Source: Loktanella sp. S4079 (GTDB lineage Bacteria; Pseudomonadota; Alphaproteobacteria; Rhodobacterales; Rhodobacteraceae). From it: a stretch of DNA of 64,000 bases. The notes beneath the pieces are model-generated. The model had not been told where the DNA came from and made no database searches. It was given only the letters and a program-made list of their open reading frames with translations. How positions within the stretch are numbered: position 1 is the first letter of the stretch; the number at the start of each line of letters is the position of its first letter. The stretch covers positions 44,376-108,375 of the forward strand of contig NZ_JXYE01000010.1 of NCBI RefSeq assembly GCF_000967725.1. Direction: 5' to 3'. Shown here in pieces: positions 1 to 8,174 of the stretch. The translations under genes were made by a program, and so were the position numbers.

Positions 1-51
1 CTGCACATCCCCATACCATTTCTCAACTGATCGAAGCGCGATAGACCCCAT
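1..51 (-). CDS. ABC transporter ATP-binding protein, N-terminal fragment (MalK/UgpC type)
   Basis: The window edge cuts this gene; only the first 17 codons are present, starting with ATG at 51 and reading MGSIALRSVEKWYGDVQ. This is the usual opening of MalK/UgpC-type sugar-importer ATPases, where a short beta-strand precedes the aromatic KWYG element that stacks on the adenine. The start lies directly after the glycosidase stop codon, with GGGGAGG about 8 bases upstream as ribosome site. It would supply the ATPase for the two permeases encoded upstream in the same operon. Identity rests on 17 residues plus context. Confidence 0.75.
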   Translation of the reverse strand, partial: MGSIALRSVEKWYGDVQ

Positions 52-1308
52 TTAGAACCTCCCCTTTGCGTGCGGTGACGCCCAAGTCAGCCAGATCGAC
101 GCGGTCCAACTAAAGTTATCCCCCCCTTCGGGCGTTCCCAGATATGGGTCGAAATATTCAAAGAACCCATGTTCCGCGATTAGCTTTTGGGTCGCTTTGC
201 GTAGCTCTTCGGCCTTGGTAATGTGATGCATTTCGGCCAAGCCAATCGCGATCAGCGCATTCACGTTGCTCCACGTTGGTCCGCGCCAGTAGCGTTTCGG
301 ATTGAAATTTTCGGCAGCCGGATCGTTCGATGGCACACCAAATGGGACCTCGGTCATGATACGTTCGTAATGCGCGACCATCTCTGGGTGATCGACCCCG
401 GCGTACCAGCACAAAAAAGACCCTGAACTAAGGGAATTCGCGAATTTTCCGGTACGAACATCGACACTATCATAGTGACCACGCTCGGCGTTCCAATGAC
501 GCGAAACGCCCTGCTTTAGGGTCGAAATCCAGCCTTGGATCTCTTCGGTTTTGTGGTCCAATTCTAACGCGAGGTGCAACAGATCCCGACACGCACGCAA
601 GAACAGGAATGTCATGCCGACATCGGCCACGCGAAGCGGGCCATTCTTGGCAATCTCAACCTCATCCCACCCGCAATCGCGGGAAAAATACAGCATCGCA
701 AGATAGCGGTCGTAGTCTTCCTTCTTGGGGCGCATTTCTGGATCAACATGCGAAGTATCCCGGCGGGTATATTCGCCCACATTCGATCCATCGACATTGG
801 CCATCGCCCCGTCCCAATCGACAGCATTATCGCGACCAGACTCCCACGGGTGCGTGATAACAACCATGCCCTCGTGGAGGCGATATTTCACGAACCAACG
901 GTGCCACGACACCAACCGTCCGTATAGCAGCTCCATATGGACGCGACCGTAGTGCTTGTCGGCCTCGTAAACACTGCGCGCCATAGTCGCTGCAATTGGG
1001 GGCTGCGTGATCCCAGAGGTATGCGGGACGCGCGGCACATCCCAGACATCAGGACCCGGAAAATAGCCGATCGCCTGCTTGTGGAACACGATATGCGGGA
1101 CCATTCCATTGTCCCATTGACCGGTAAAAAGCGTCTCTAACTCGGCCCAAGCGCGACGCACATCATAAGTCGCAATACCCCAGGCACAAAACGCACTGTC
1201 CCAGTTCCACTGATATGGATACAGCCCCTTGGTCGGCACGGTGTACAACCCGCGGTCGTTGGTCTGCAAAATCTTGCGCGCGCGTTTGTCTAATTTATCG
1301 TAATTCAT
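52..1308 (-). CDS. GH63-like glycoside hydrolase (glucosylglycerate/mannosylglycerate hydrolase type)
   Basis: 418 residues with no signal peptide, so a cytoplasmic (alpha/alpha)6-barrel glycosidase. Motifs match the MGH/GgH branch of GH63: PYQWNWDSAF (31-40), GQWDNGMVPHIVFH (63-76), WESGRDN (155-161, with D160 the likely general acid), YWRGPTWSN (340-348) and FFEYFDP (382-388, with E384 the likely base). Known enzymes of this type (about 420-450 residues) hydrolyse glucosylglycerate or mannosylglycerate to the sugar plus glycerate. The gene lies 3 bases after a permease gene and directly before the ATPase gene, so it probably hydrolyses the solute the transporter imports. Related alpha-glucoside operons carry a GH13 enzyme at this position. 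Substrate is inferred, not shown; glucosylglycerol or another alpha-glucoside is possible. Confidence 0.8.
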   Translation of the reverse strand: MNYDKLDKRARKILQTNDRGLYTVPTKGLYPYQWNWDSAFCAWGIATYDVRRAWAELETLFTGQWDNGMVPHIVFHKQAIGYFPGPDVWDVPRVPHTSGITQPPIAATMARSVYEADKHYGRVHMELLYGRLVSWHRWFVKYRLHEGMVVITHPWESGRDNAVDWDGAMANVDGSNVGEYTRRDTSHVDPEMRPKKEDYDRYLAMLYFSRDCGWDEVEIAKNGPLRVADVGMTFLFLRACRDLLHLALELDHKTEEIQGWISTLKQGVSRHWNAERGHYDSVDVRTGKFANSLSSGSFLCWYAGVDHPEMVAHYERIMTEVPFGVPSNDPAAENFNPKRYWRGPTWSNVNALIAIGLAEMHHITKAEELRKATQKLIAEHGFFEYFDPYLGTPEGGDNFSWTASIWLTWASPHAKGRF

Positions 1309-1311
1309 TTC

Positions 1312-2520
1312 TTATCCTTTGACTGACCCGGCGGTCAGCCCTTTGGTCATAAAACGCTCAAGCCCGAGGAAAAGGACCATGATCGGCACAGTTGCGATCA
1401 CGGAACCTGCCATCAGGTGTTGGCGCGGAATTTCAGAAGAGTTGAGGCTGGCAATTCCCCGCGTCAGCGTGAACTTTGACGGGTCGTCCAACAGCATAAA
1501 AGCCAGCAGGAATTCGTTCCATGCGATCATAAAGACATACAGCGACACAGACGCCATCGCCGGAAGAGATAAAGGCAACGTGATTTTCCAGATTACCTTG
1601 AGACGGCTAAGCCCGTCCATCAGCCCCGCCTCTTCGACCTCGGCGGGCAAACCGCGAAAGTACCCCTGCAACATATAGAGCGCCACGGGAATGGTCGTTA
1701 CCGGATAGATCATGATGATCCCGCCCAAACTATTGCGCAGCCCGAACATCGAAAACGCGATATAGATCGGCAGCGCCAATACGATCATCGGCACCATATA
1801 AATCAGCAGAATTGACCGCGAAAACGCCGCCCGACCGCGAAAACGCAAGCGCGCCACAGCATATGCACCGGGCACCGCAAACAAGAGCGTGATAACAACG
1901 GTCAACACCGAAATCACAAAGGAATTCAGCAGGTAGGTCCCGAAGTTGAACTGCGTAAAGAGCTCGTCATAAGATCGGAACAATTCCCACCCTTTTGACA
2001 AATCAACTGAAAAATCTAGCGGGTTTTGGATTAGCTCCGCTTGGTTTTTGAGGCTGGTCAGAACCATCACGTAGAACGGGATCAGTACAATCGCCGAAAA
2101 AAAGATATAGCCAAAGCCCGTCAGAAAACGGATCACTGCGGCCTCAAAAACATGGCGATTGATGGCGCCCAAGGTCACATCAGCGAGAATGATCCGCAAT
2201 CCCAGCGCCGCAAACCCAGCAGTCGCCAGCGCCGCGATGAGCGCGGAAACGGGCCAAATTTGGCTGCCGATGGCGATCGGTCCTAGGCCGACCAAACTGA
2301 CCCCAGCAACAACGAGCGTACCAAGCACAGGCAGCCATTTGCTGCCCGGCAGACACAATATCCCCAGTACACCACCCCAGACCAGCGCGCCCAAGATCGA
2401 AGGACGAAAAGCCGATCCCGTTGCAAAGCTCATGGCAATCGCAACGGTCAAAGCAATCACAAAGGTCCACAAGATGCCCAACGCAGGGCCAGTTACATAT
2501 CCATAGCGAAGCTGTTTCAT
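1312..2520 (-). CDS. Sugar ABC transporter permease (MalG/AglG type) with extra N-terminal membrane region
   Basis: 402 residues. The C-terminal 270 form a standard MalG-like inner-membrane permease; the EAA loop reads EEAGLMDGLSRLKVIWKI and contacts the ATPase. The first ~125 residues are extra: about four hydrophobic segments (roughly residues 8-30, 42-58, 62-80 and 90-112) precede the usual first transmembrane helix near 135. MalG proteins are usually 280-300 residues, AglG-type ones up to about 380. The ATG overlaps the stop of the preceding permease gene by 4 bases (ATGA), indicating translational coupling. Substrate is inferred from the linked glycosidase. Confidence 0.88.
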   Translation of the reverse strand: MKQLRYGYVTGPALGILWTFVIALTVAIAMSFATGSAFRPSILGALVWGGVLGILCLPGSKWLPVLGTLVVAGVSLVGLGPIAIGSQIWPVSALIAALATAGFAALGLRIILADVTLGAINRHVFEAAVIRFLTGFGYIFFSAIVLIPFYVMVLTSLKNQAELIQNPLDFSVDLSKGWELFRSYDELFTQFNFGTYLLNSFVISVLTVVITLLFAVPGAYAVARLRFRGRAAFSRSILLIYMVPMIVLALPIYIAFSMFGLRNSLGGIIMIYPVTTIPVALYMLQGYFRGLPAEVEEAGLMDGLSRLKVIWKITLPLSLPAMASVSLYVFMIAWNEFLLAFMLLDDPSKFTLTRGIASLNSSEIPRQHLMAGSVIATVPIMVLFLGLERFMTKGLTAGSVKG

Positions 2521-3761
2521 AGGCCCTCCTCTTGGCTCATGAAGCGGAAGAAGAAGAATGAGAACAGCAACAAACAGCCAAAGATCACCACAGCAACTGC
2601 CGCGCCTGCCCCAATGTTAGACACTGCAAATGCCTGTTCGTAGACATTCACTGTCAATGTGCGTGTCCCTGCATTGCCCCCCGTCAAAAGGAAAATGTCG
2701 TCAAATTTGTTAAACGTCCAAATAAACCGTAGCAGGAACAAGACAGATAAAATCCCCAGAAGCTGCGGGACGCTGAGATACCAAAATTTCTGGAACGGTG
2801 ACGCGCCATCCATGTCGGCGGCCTCGTACATATCGCTATCGATTGATTGCATCCGCGCCAAGATGAACAGGAACGACAGTGGGAAATAGCGCCAGATTTC
2901 AAACAGCGTCACCATGATCAGAGCCAGAGGCCGCTGCCCGAAGAAGTTGATCGCTTCTTGGGTGACGCCCATCTGGATTAGCAGCGCATTCGCAGACCCC
3001 GAAAACGGATCAAAAAGTAGCACCCATGCAAAGGCCACCGCAATCACTGGCGATACATAGGGAAAGAGATAAAGCCCCCGCAAAATCCCCTGCCCCCTAA
3101 AGGATTTGTTCAACAGCAATGCTGCGAACAACCCAAACAAGAGCGCGCCAATCGTCCCGAAAACAGTGTAAAATAGCGTGACCCAGAGAACGGACCAGAA
3201 CTCCTCTCCGTCAAAGACGCGTTTGAAATTTTCAAATGTAAATGTCGCATTGGTCAAAACACTAGAGGCGCGGCCTGTTGTGGTGACACCGTTATCTTGT
3301 GGGCGCGTTCCACCATCTAGATAGGCCTGCCCAACAGTAACCGGGATCATAAGGTTTTCGCGAAATCCGCCATCCCAATCGCCAAGGTCACAAAACAGCT
3401 CACGACCATCGACCGTGCAACGCTGATCAAGTGATGAAACCTCTAATCCCGCAGGAATAGTGTCTGTTAATGTGACACCTCGGATGGGCTGGTCTTGCGA
3501 CGAATTGCGCAGCCTGTAGCGAATGTTGGCGCTGTCACCGACAGCTTCATAATCGCCGCGCAGGTCCTCGCGGATGACGACCTCAGGCGCGCGCAAATCG
3601 GCGAGAGAAACTGGCTTTGCGCTGATCCAAAAAATCGCGAGCAATGGCAGGATGACCACTAAGGCAACTGCGCAAATTGTTGGCGCAAGTAGCCCCCATG
3701 CCAAACGCGCCTCGAGCCGCGCGAGCGGTCCAGAGCCTTTGGGCGGGGAAACATCTGCCAT
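2517..3761 (-). CDS. Sugar ABC transporter permease (MalF/AglF type) with periplasmic DUF11-like insertion
   Basis: About 414 residues from the ATG at 3761, which has GGAG upstream; the frame stays open to 3815 without a better ribosome site. The first membrane helix (about residues 22-48) is followed by roughly 130 periplasmic residues before the conserved permease core. That insert contains a DUF11-like beta-sandwich signature (RYRLRNSS, then VTLTDTIPAGLE) and two cysteines (QRCTVDG, LFCDLGDW) that could form a disulfide. The core ends with an EAA loop (YEAADMDGASPFQKFWYLSVP). It pairs with the MalG-like permease overlapping its stop. E. coli MalF also has a large periplasmic domain that contacts the binding protein, but at a different loop. 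Confidence 0.87.
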   Translation of the reverse strand: MADVSPPKGSGPLARLEARLAWGLLAPTICAVALVVILPLLAIFWISAKPVSLADLRAPEVVIREDLRGDYEAVGDSANIRYRLRNSSQDQPIRGVTLTDTIPAGLEVSSLDQRCTVDGRELFCDLGDWDGGFRENLMIPVTVGQAYLDGGTRPQDNGVTTTGRASSVLTNATFTFENFKRVFDGEEFWSVLWVTLFYTVFGTIGALLFGLFAALLLNKSFRGQGILRGLYLFPYVSPVIAVAFAWVLLFDPFSGSANALLIQMGVTQEAINFFGQRPLALIMVTLFEIWRYFPLSFLFILARMQSIDSDMYEAADMDGASPFQKFWYLSVPQLLGILSVLFLLRFIWTFNKFDDIFLLTGGNAGTRTLTVNVYEQAFAVSNIGAGAAVAVVIFGCLLLFSFFFFRFMSQEEGL

Positions 3762-3788
3762 TTTGAATACTCCGAAATTCATTGCATG

Positions 3789-3811
3789 GGGCCGCATCCG
3801 TGACGCGGCCC
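3789..3811 (-). other. Intercistronic hairpin between binding-protein and permease genes
   Basis: GGGCCGC and GCGGCCC form a perfect 7-bp stem with a 9-base loop between the binding-protein stop and the permease start. There is no T-run. Such hairpins after binding-protein genes commonly stabilise the upstream mRNA or thin out transcription, giving more binding protein than permease. Function here is inferred. Confidence 0.5.
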
Positions 3812-3822
3812 GCAAGTCTTGA

Positions 3823-5175
3823 TTACTCGACGCCTGCGATGGCCTCGTTCAAGGCGGCGACTGTCGCGGCTGCGTCACGCTCTCCGTCGATGTATTCGCG
3901 CACGAGACGGTTGATGACCTGACTGTTGATAATCTTGGACGCTGTTGCCAACTGTCCGTCAGCCACACCCCAACGTTGCGCCACGTCCAGACCGCCAACA
4001 ATTTCCGAGATCATTGCCGGATCATATAGATCACCCAGCGGCGCCTTGCGGTCGACACCAACATCCAAGGTCGCCCATAGATCGCTATATTCGGTTGGAT
4101 TATCCGCAGTCCCACGCCGCACTGGGAATTTACCCTCGGGTGCGATAGCCAGCGTTTGACCGTATCCCTCGCTCATCGAGTATTCGACAAATTCCATCGC
4201 TGCATCAGTCGAGGCATCAGATGTAATCCCGAAATAGCGGATATCACCCCAGGCCGCGCCATCCGGGTTCGACGGCCCAGAGAATGTCGTCACAATCCCG
4301 GTGGCGGCTGCCAATGCAGAGCTTGTCGGATCGACGTTGATTGTGGGTGGTGCGCTATCACGTAGCCCTGCCAATTCATCCAAAATGAAGGGCGACCAAA
4401 TGATCATTGCCGCATTCCCCGAGAAATACAGCGACCGCGATTGATCCCAATACAAGTCGCCGGGTGGTGATGCTTCTGCAATGGCTTTGTAGAACTCCAA
4501 CACTTCGATTGTCGCGGCTTCGTCGAGCGGCTGAATGCCATCAGGACCCACTGGGCTCACACCATTGGCTAGGAAAACATGCTCGAGCACTTGGCTCATG
4601 AAGTTTTCATCGACTTTGGTGGCAGCAACGAAGCCGTACATTTCTGGCGGATTATGAAGCGCTTCTACCGCGGCCAGCACATTCGCGTATGAAGTCGGCG
4701 GCTGCAAACCTGCCTCTGCGAATTTGTCGGCACGATAGACAATCATCTGCGTCCAGCCGTCAACCGGAACTGACGCATAGCCGTCAGCGCTGGCAGCCAT
4801 AGACAGGGCACCGGGTGCAAATGTTTCAGCGCCAAGGTTTTCAATCACATCAGTTGCTGCATCCGTATCCAAAATGCCAGCTTCGGCCCAAGGCAGCGCA
4901 TATTGCAACGTGTGATAAATCACATCAGGCAAATCGCCCGCTGCATAGGCCGCCGTGGCGCGCGTACCTAGGTCGCTTTCTGTGACAGGAATGACCTCAA
5001 CAGTATGCCCAGAGGCTGCTGCGAAATCAGCGGCCATCTGCTCTTGCCGAGCAAGCCTCTCGGGCTGTTCTTCGGTCGTCCAGAACCGCAAAGTTTCAGC
5101 CTGAGCCGAGACCGCAGAGAGCACAAGTGCCGTCGCCGCCCCCATAAGTAGTTTGGATTTGTGTGGTGTTTTCAT
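3823..5175 (-). CDS. Extracellular sugar-binding protein of ABC transporter (family 1)
   Basis: 450 residues from the ATG at 5175, chosen because GGGGAGGAAGTT lies just upstream; the frame continues upstream to 5229 but without a better start. A Sec signal peptide is clear: basic MKTPHKSK, a hydrophobic core, and AxA cleavage after SAQA (about residue 26). The mature part (LRFWTTEEQPERLARQEQ onward) is a MalE/UgpB-type periplasmic solute-binding protein. It follows the LacI regulator gene by 31 bases and precedes the two permeases, so it is the substrate receptor of this importer. The ligand is probably a glucoside-type compatible solute, inferred from the GH63-like enzyme. Confidence 0.9.
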   Translation of the reverse strand: MKTPHKSKLLMGAATALVLSAVSAQAETLRFWTTEEQPERLARQEQMAADFAAASGHTVEVIPVTESDLGTRATAAYAAGDLPDVIYHTLQYALPWAEAGILDTDAATDVIENLGAETFAPGALSMAASADGYASVPVDGWTQMIVYRADKFAEAGLQPPTSYANVLAAVEALHNPPEMYGFVAATKVDENFMSQVLEHVFLANGVSPVGPDGIQPLDEAATIEVLEFYKAIAEASPPGDLYWDQSRSLYFSGNAAMIIWSPFILDELAGLRDSAPPTINVDPTSSALAAATGIVTTFSGPSNPDGAAWGDIRYFGITSDASTDAAMEFVEYSMSEGYGQTLAIAPEGKFPVRRGTADNPTEYSDLWATLDVGVDRKAPLGDLYDPAMISEIVGGLDVAQRWGVADGQLATASKIINSQVINRLVREYIDGERDAAATVAALNEAIAGVE

Positions 5176-5206
5176 AACTTCCTCCCCTTTCAAATTCATT
5201 TTTATC

Positions 5207-6277
5207 TCAATCCGTCGGGACACGCCCAACAGAGCCGCGATCTAGGAAATGTGCTTTCGCCGTTTGTTGGAGTGAACCGGCTGGCGCGCCCTGAATATTA
5301 CGAATGAGCAGACTGCTCAGGCTCTGACCGGCCTGCTTGAAATTCACTGCAAAAGTCGAAAGCGGTGGCTGCAGATGCGCGCCCTCTGGAATGCCGTCAT
5401 AGCCGATGATCGATAGATCCTGCCCAACCTGCAGACCCAATGTTGCGGCTGCCCGGTACGCCCCGAGCGCGGCAACATCGACCGCGCAAATGATCGCTGT
5501 TGGACGGATCTTGGGCGCGAGCATCGCAAGTGCTGCGGCCTCGCCTGCATCAAGGGTGAATGCATCGCGGGCCATGAAATCTGGAGCAACGGAGAGCCCC
5601 GCGTCCTGCATTGCCGCAATATACCCCGCCTCGCGCTGGCCTGCGTATGTGTATTGCGATCCACCGTTGATGAATCCGATCCGGCGATGACCCAGCGAAA
5701 CCAAATGGCGCACTGCGCCGCCAATGGCGGCCTCACCTAGAATATCAAAAGACGCGCAATCGTCATGGGATGGCACCCGACCAAACAGGACAAACGGAAT
5801 TTGCGATTGTCTCAGCAAGGTAATTCGCGCGTCATCCACCAAGGTCCGCTGAAGGATAAAACCGTCAGCCTTGTGATCGGCAATCAATGCACGAAAAGTA
5901 TCAAGCGTCTGATCAGCGCTATTGGACGTGGCAATCGTCAGGGTAAAGCCAGCCGCACTTGCCCCTTCGGACAGACCCGCCAGAAACTCTGCCAGAAATG
6001 GGCGCTGTGCATCGTGGTCAGCCATCTGGATAACCAGCCCCAATGATTTGACTAACCCTGTGCGGATGGCCTGCGCATGGCTCAATGGGCGATACCCCAT
6101 CTTATCTGCCATCGCTTGCACGCGTTTTCGTGTTGTTTCGGAAATGTCAGGATATTGGTTCAGCGCACGCGACACGGTGGATTTCGTCAGCCCCAATGCA
6201 TCCGAAACATCCGCAATCGTTACACGCGCACCCAGGCGCTTATTCTGAAGTCCAATAGTCAAAACTTGTTCCCCCAC
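5207..6277 (-). CDS. LacI-family transcriptional regulator
   Basis: Up to 356 residues. The N-terminal helix-turn-helix reads VTIADVSDALGLTKSTVSRALN (about residues 19-40), followed by the hinge and a periplasmic-binding-protein-like effector domain to the C terminus. The open frame begins with GTG at 6277; a TTG five codons later has the better-spaced GGGGGA and could be the true start. It is the first gene of the minus-strand sugar operon, and a perfect LacI-type palindrome lies 16 bases upstream. It is therefore probably autoregulated and derepresses the operon when the imported sugar or a derivative binds. Alpha-glucoside AglR regulators are the likely relatives. Confidence 0.9.
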   Translation of the reverse strand: MGEQVLTIGLQNKRLGARVTIADVSDALGLTKSTVSRALNQYPDISETTRKRVQAMADKMGYRPLSHAQAIRTGLVKSLGLVIQMADHDAQRPFLAEFLAGLSEGASAAGFTLTIATSNSADQTLDTFRALIADHKADGFILQRTLVDDARITLLRQSQIPFVLFGRVPSHDDCASFDILGEAAIGGAVRHLVSLGHRRIGFINGGSQYTYAGQREAGYIAAMQDAGLSVAPDFMARDAFTLDAGEAAALAMLAPKIRPTAIICAVDVAALGAYRAAATLGLQVGQDLSIIGYDGIPEGAHLQPPLSTFAVNFKQAGQSLSSLLIRNIQGAPAGSLQQTAKAHFLDRGSVGRVPTD

Positions 6278-6292
6278 GAATCATAGTTCGCT

Positions 6293-6308
6293 CCGAAACC
6301 GGTTTCGG
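6293..6308 (-). promoter_or_regulatory. LacI-family operator in front of the sugar operon
   Basis: CCGAAACCGGTTTCGG is a perfect 16-bp palindrome with the central CG typical of LacI/GalR-family operators. It sits 16-31 bases upstream of the regulator's first codon, where it would block transcription start. I see no second copy in the window, so control seems limited to this operon here. The binding protein is inferred to be the adjacent LacI regulator. Confidence 0.72.
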
Positions 6309-6416
6309 CAAGGGATTTATCAAGTTACTCTGATTTAGGCGGTTCATCGACAGGCAAGGTTTGCCCGCACCGAATGAAAGTTGGCCGCGCTATTTCACGA
6401 AATCCGATAAGTTTTT

Positions 6417-7289
6417 CTAAGTAAACTTGCGGAAAAGCTTGGTCTGATCGAACATATCTTCCAGACCTTCCATGCGGTCCTTGATGTTGTCCCAGTCAGC
6501 GTCCTGCACCGCTGCAATCATCGTTTCGACCAACAACATGGTCGTCGCAGCCGAATCCCAAGCCGAAGGAACAACGATCCGACTGCTGAAACTAATCTCG
6601 GCCAATTGATGTACCGGCGAACGCCACTGATCGGTGAACAGAATGATTTTCGCGCCGCGCGCATGTGCCATCTCGGCCAGCTTCAAAGTGTTGTTTTCGT
6701 ATCGGCGCACATCAAAAATCACAAAGACATCGCCCTCGGACACATCCAGCAAATAGTGCGGCCAGCTGTTTGAGGTTGATTGAATATGCGTCACACGCGG
6801 ACGGATGACCTGCATGTGCAGGAACAGATATTCAGCAAGCGTATGCGTCACGCGGCCACCAACGATATACAGCGGTTTTGACTGATCGCCGACCATCTCA
6901 CAGGCTTGGTCAAATTTTTCGGGCGCGATGTGACCCAAAGTGTGACGTATGTTGTCAATCACCGCATCGGTAAAGCGGTTGAGCACATGACCAGACGGCG
7001 CGCCTTCGGCCCAAGTGTCGTGTTTGGCGATCGGGTTTTGCACCTTAGCACGTAACTCTTCACGCAAAGACGCCTGAAATTCTGGATACCCCTTAAAGCC
7101 CAGTTTCTGCACCATACGCGCAACAGTAGGCACCGAAACCTGCGCACCCTTCGCCAAAGCAGTTAGCGGGCCCAGCCCAGATGCGGGATAATTCTCGAGG
7201 ATCGAATGGGCCAATTGCCGTTCCGCGCGGGTCAGGTCATCCAATTTCGTGTTGATGCGATCAGCAATTGTAAGCTCTTCGTCAGACAT
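6417..7289 (-). CDS. RpiR/MurR-family transcriptional regulator with SIS domain
   Basis: 290 residues. An N-terminal HTH_6 domain (about residues 1-78, including ALAKGAQVSVPTVARMVQKLG) is followed by a SIS sugar-phosphate-isomerase fold (about 115-255). Family members sense phosphorylated sugars or amino-compound metabolites and usually control the neighbouring operon. The gene is divergent from the amidohydrolase-TRAP-ligase operon with a 114-base gap, so that operon is the likely target. Its own 3' end faces the regulatory region of the LacI operon. The effector is unknown; a SIS domain does not prove a sugar-phosphate ligand, since RpiR regulators of amino-acid catabolism exist. Confidence 0.88.
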   Translation of the reverse strand: MSDEELTIADRINTKLDDLTRAERQLAHSILENYPASGLGPLTALAKGAQVSVPTVARMVQKLGFKGYPEFQASLREELRAKVQNPIAKHDTWAEGAPSGHVLNRFTDAVIDNIRHTLGHIAPEKFDQACEMVGDQSKPLYIVGGRVTHTLAEYLFLHMQVIRPRVTHIQSTSNSWPHYLLDVSEGDVFVIFDVRRYENNTLKLAEMAHARGAKIILFTDQWRSPVHQLAEISFSSRIVVPSAWDSAATTMLLVETMIAAVQDADWDNIKDRMEGLEDMFDQTKLFRKFT

Positions 7290-7337
7290 GCACGCCCCGT
7301 TTGATTAAAAAAATAACAACAGCAAATGCTCTGTTAT

Positions 7338-7354
7338 AAAATTTCCAGAATTTT
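7338..7354. promoter_or_regulatory. Candidate RpiR operator and promoter in divergent intergenic region
   Basis: AAAATTTCCAGAATTTT is an inverted repeat with 6-bp arms (AAAATT/AATTTT) around a 5-base centre, placed between the divergent regulator and amidohydrolase genes. A consensus -35 hexamer TTGACA follows at 7356-7361 on the plus strand; the matching -10 is not obvious. Position and A/T-rich arms fit an RpiR-family site, but no consensus for this regulator is known to me. Confidence 0.4.
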
Positions 7355-7403
7355 GTTGACACATCGCATTCCGTGCAAGCAGTCTAATTCCATCGGAGAG
7401 CAC

Positions 7404-8174
7404 ATGACACAAAACACGCCTAACAGCACGGTCCATATTTTGAATCCCACCGGTGGATCAGCCGCTATATTGGTATGCGAACATGCCTCCTGTTTTTTCC
7501 CGGATAAATTGAATCACCTTGGCCTGCAACCCGCAGATCGCACCAGCCACGCGGCATGGGATCCGGGCGCATTGGGTGTCGCCACACAAATGGCTAAGCG
7601 ATTAGATGCTACGCTAATCAGCAGTGGCGTTTCGCGATTGGTCTATGATTGCAACCGCCCGCCCAGCGCCCCTGACGCGATGCGAAGCCGCAGTGAACTC
7701 ATTGAAATTCCGGGAAACAAGAACCTTAGCAGACAACAAAAACAAGACCGTACCCAGCGCTACTATGAGCCTTTTCGTGCGGCAGTCGCTGCACGCGTCA
7801 GTGCCGCGCAATCGCCAATCATTGTGACGGTCCACAGCTTTACACCCATCTATTTTGGCGAACCACGCGCCGTTGAAATCGGCGTCTTGCATGATGATGA
7901 CAGCAGGCTAGCAGATGCGATGCTGCAAACCGCAGCTGATCACACGTCCATGAATGTTCAGCGCAACGACCCCTATGGTCCGGATGATGGCGTCACGCAT
8001 ACGCTGCGTGAACACGCCTTGCCAGCGGGCCATCTAAACGTCATGCTCGAAATTCGTAATGATTTGATAAAAAACGAATTTCAACAAACCGCGGTGGGTG
8101 ACATGATTGCACAATGGTTGGTTTCTGCGACCCAATTGACCGAAGCTAAGGGGTTAGTGTTATGCGTCGCGTAA
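7404..8174 (+). CDS. N-formylglutamate amidohydrolase-family protein
   Basis: 256 residues from the ATG at 7404, chosen because GGAGAG lies 8 bases upstream; the frame stays open to 7326. It matches the FGase (HutG-type) family: VCEHAS (24-29), SRLVYDCNRPPSAPDA (78-92), VTVHSFTP (141-148) and a C-terminal HLNVMLEIRND (210-220). The family comprises zinc amidases that release glutamate from N-formylglutamate. No histidine-utilisation genes are nearby. The operon instead holds a TRAP transporter and a glutamate-amide ligase, so this enzyme may cleave a gamma-glutamyl amide at the end of that pathway (inference). It overlaps the next gene by 13 bases. Confidence 0.87.
   Translation: MTQNTPNSTVHILNPTGGSAAILVCEHASCFFPDKLNHLGLQPADRTSHAAWDPGALGVATQMAKRLDATLISSGVSRLVYDCNRPPSAPDAMRSRSELIEIPGNKNLSRQQKQDRTQRYYEPFRAAVAARVSAAQSPIIVTVHSFTPIYFGEPRAVEIGVLHDDDSRLADAMLQTAADHTSMNVQRNDPYGPDDGVTHTLREHALPAGHLNVMLEIRNDLIKNEFQQTAVGDMIAQWLVSATQLTEAKGLVLCVA

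Noticed and set aside
7404..8174. Assignment of the amidohydrolase as HutG in histidine degradation
   Set aside because: No hutU, hutH, hutI or hutF gene is near; the operon context is a transporter, a glutamate-amide ligase and dehydrogenases.
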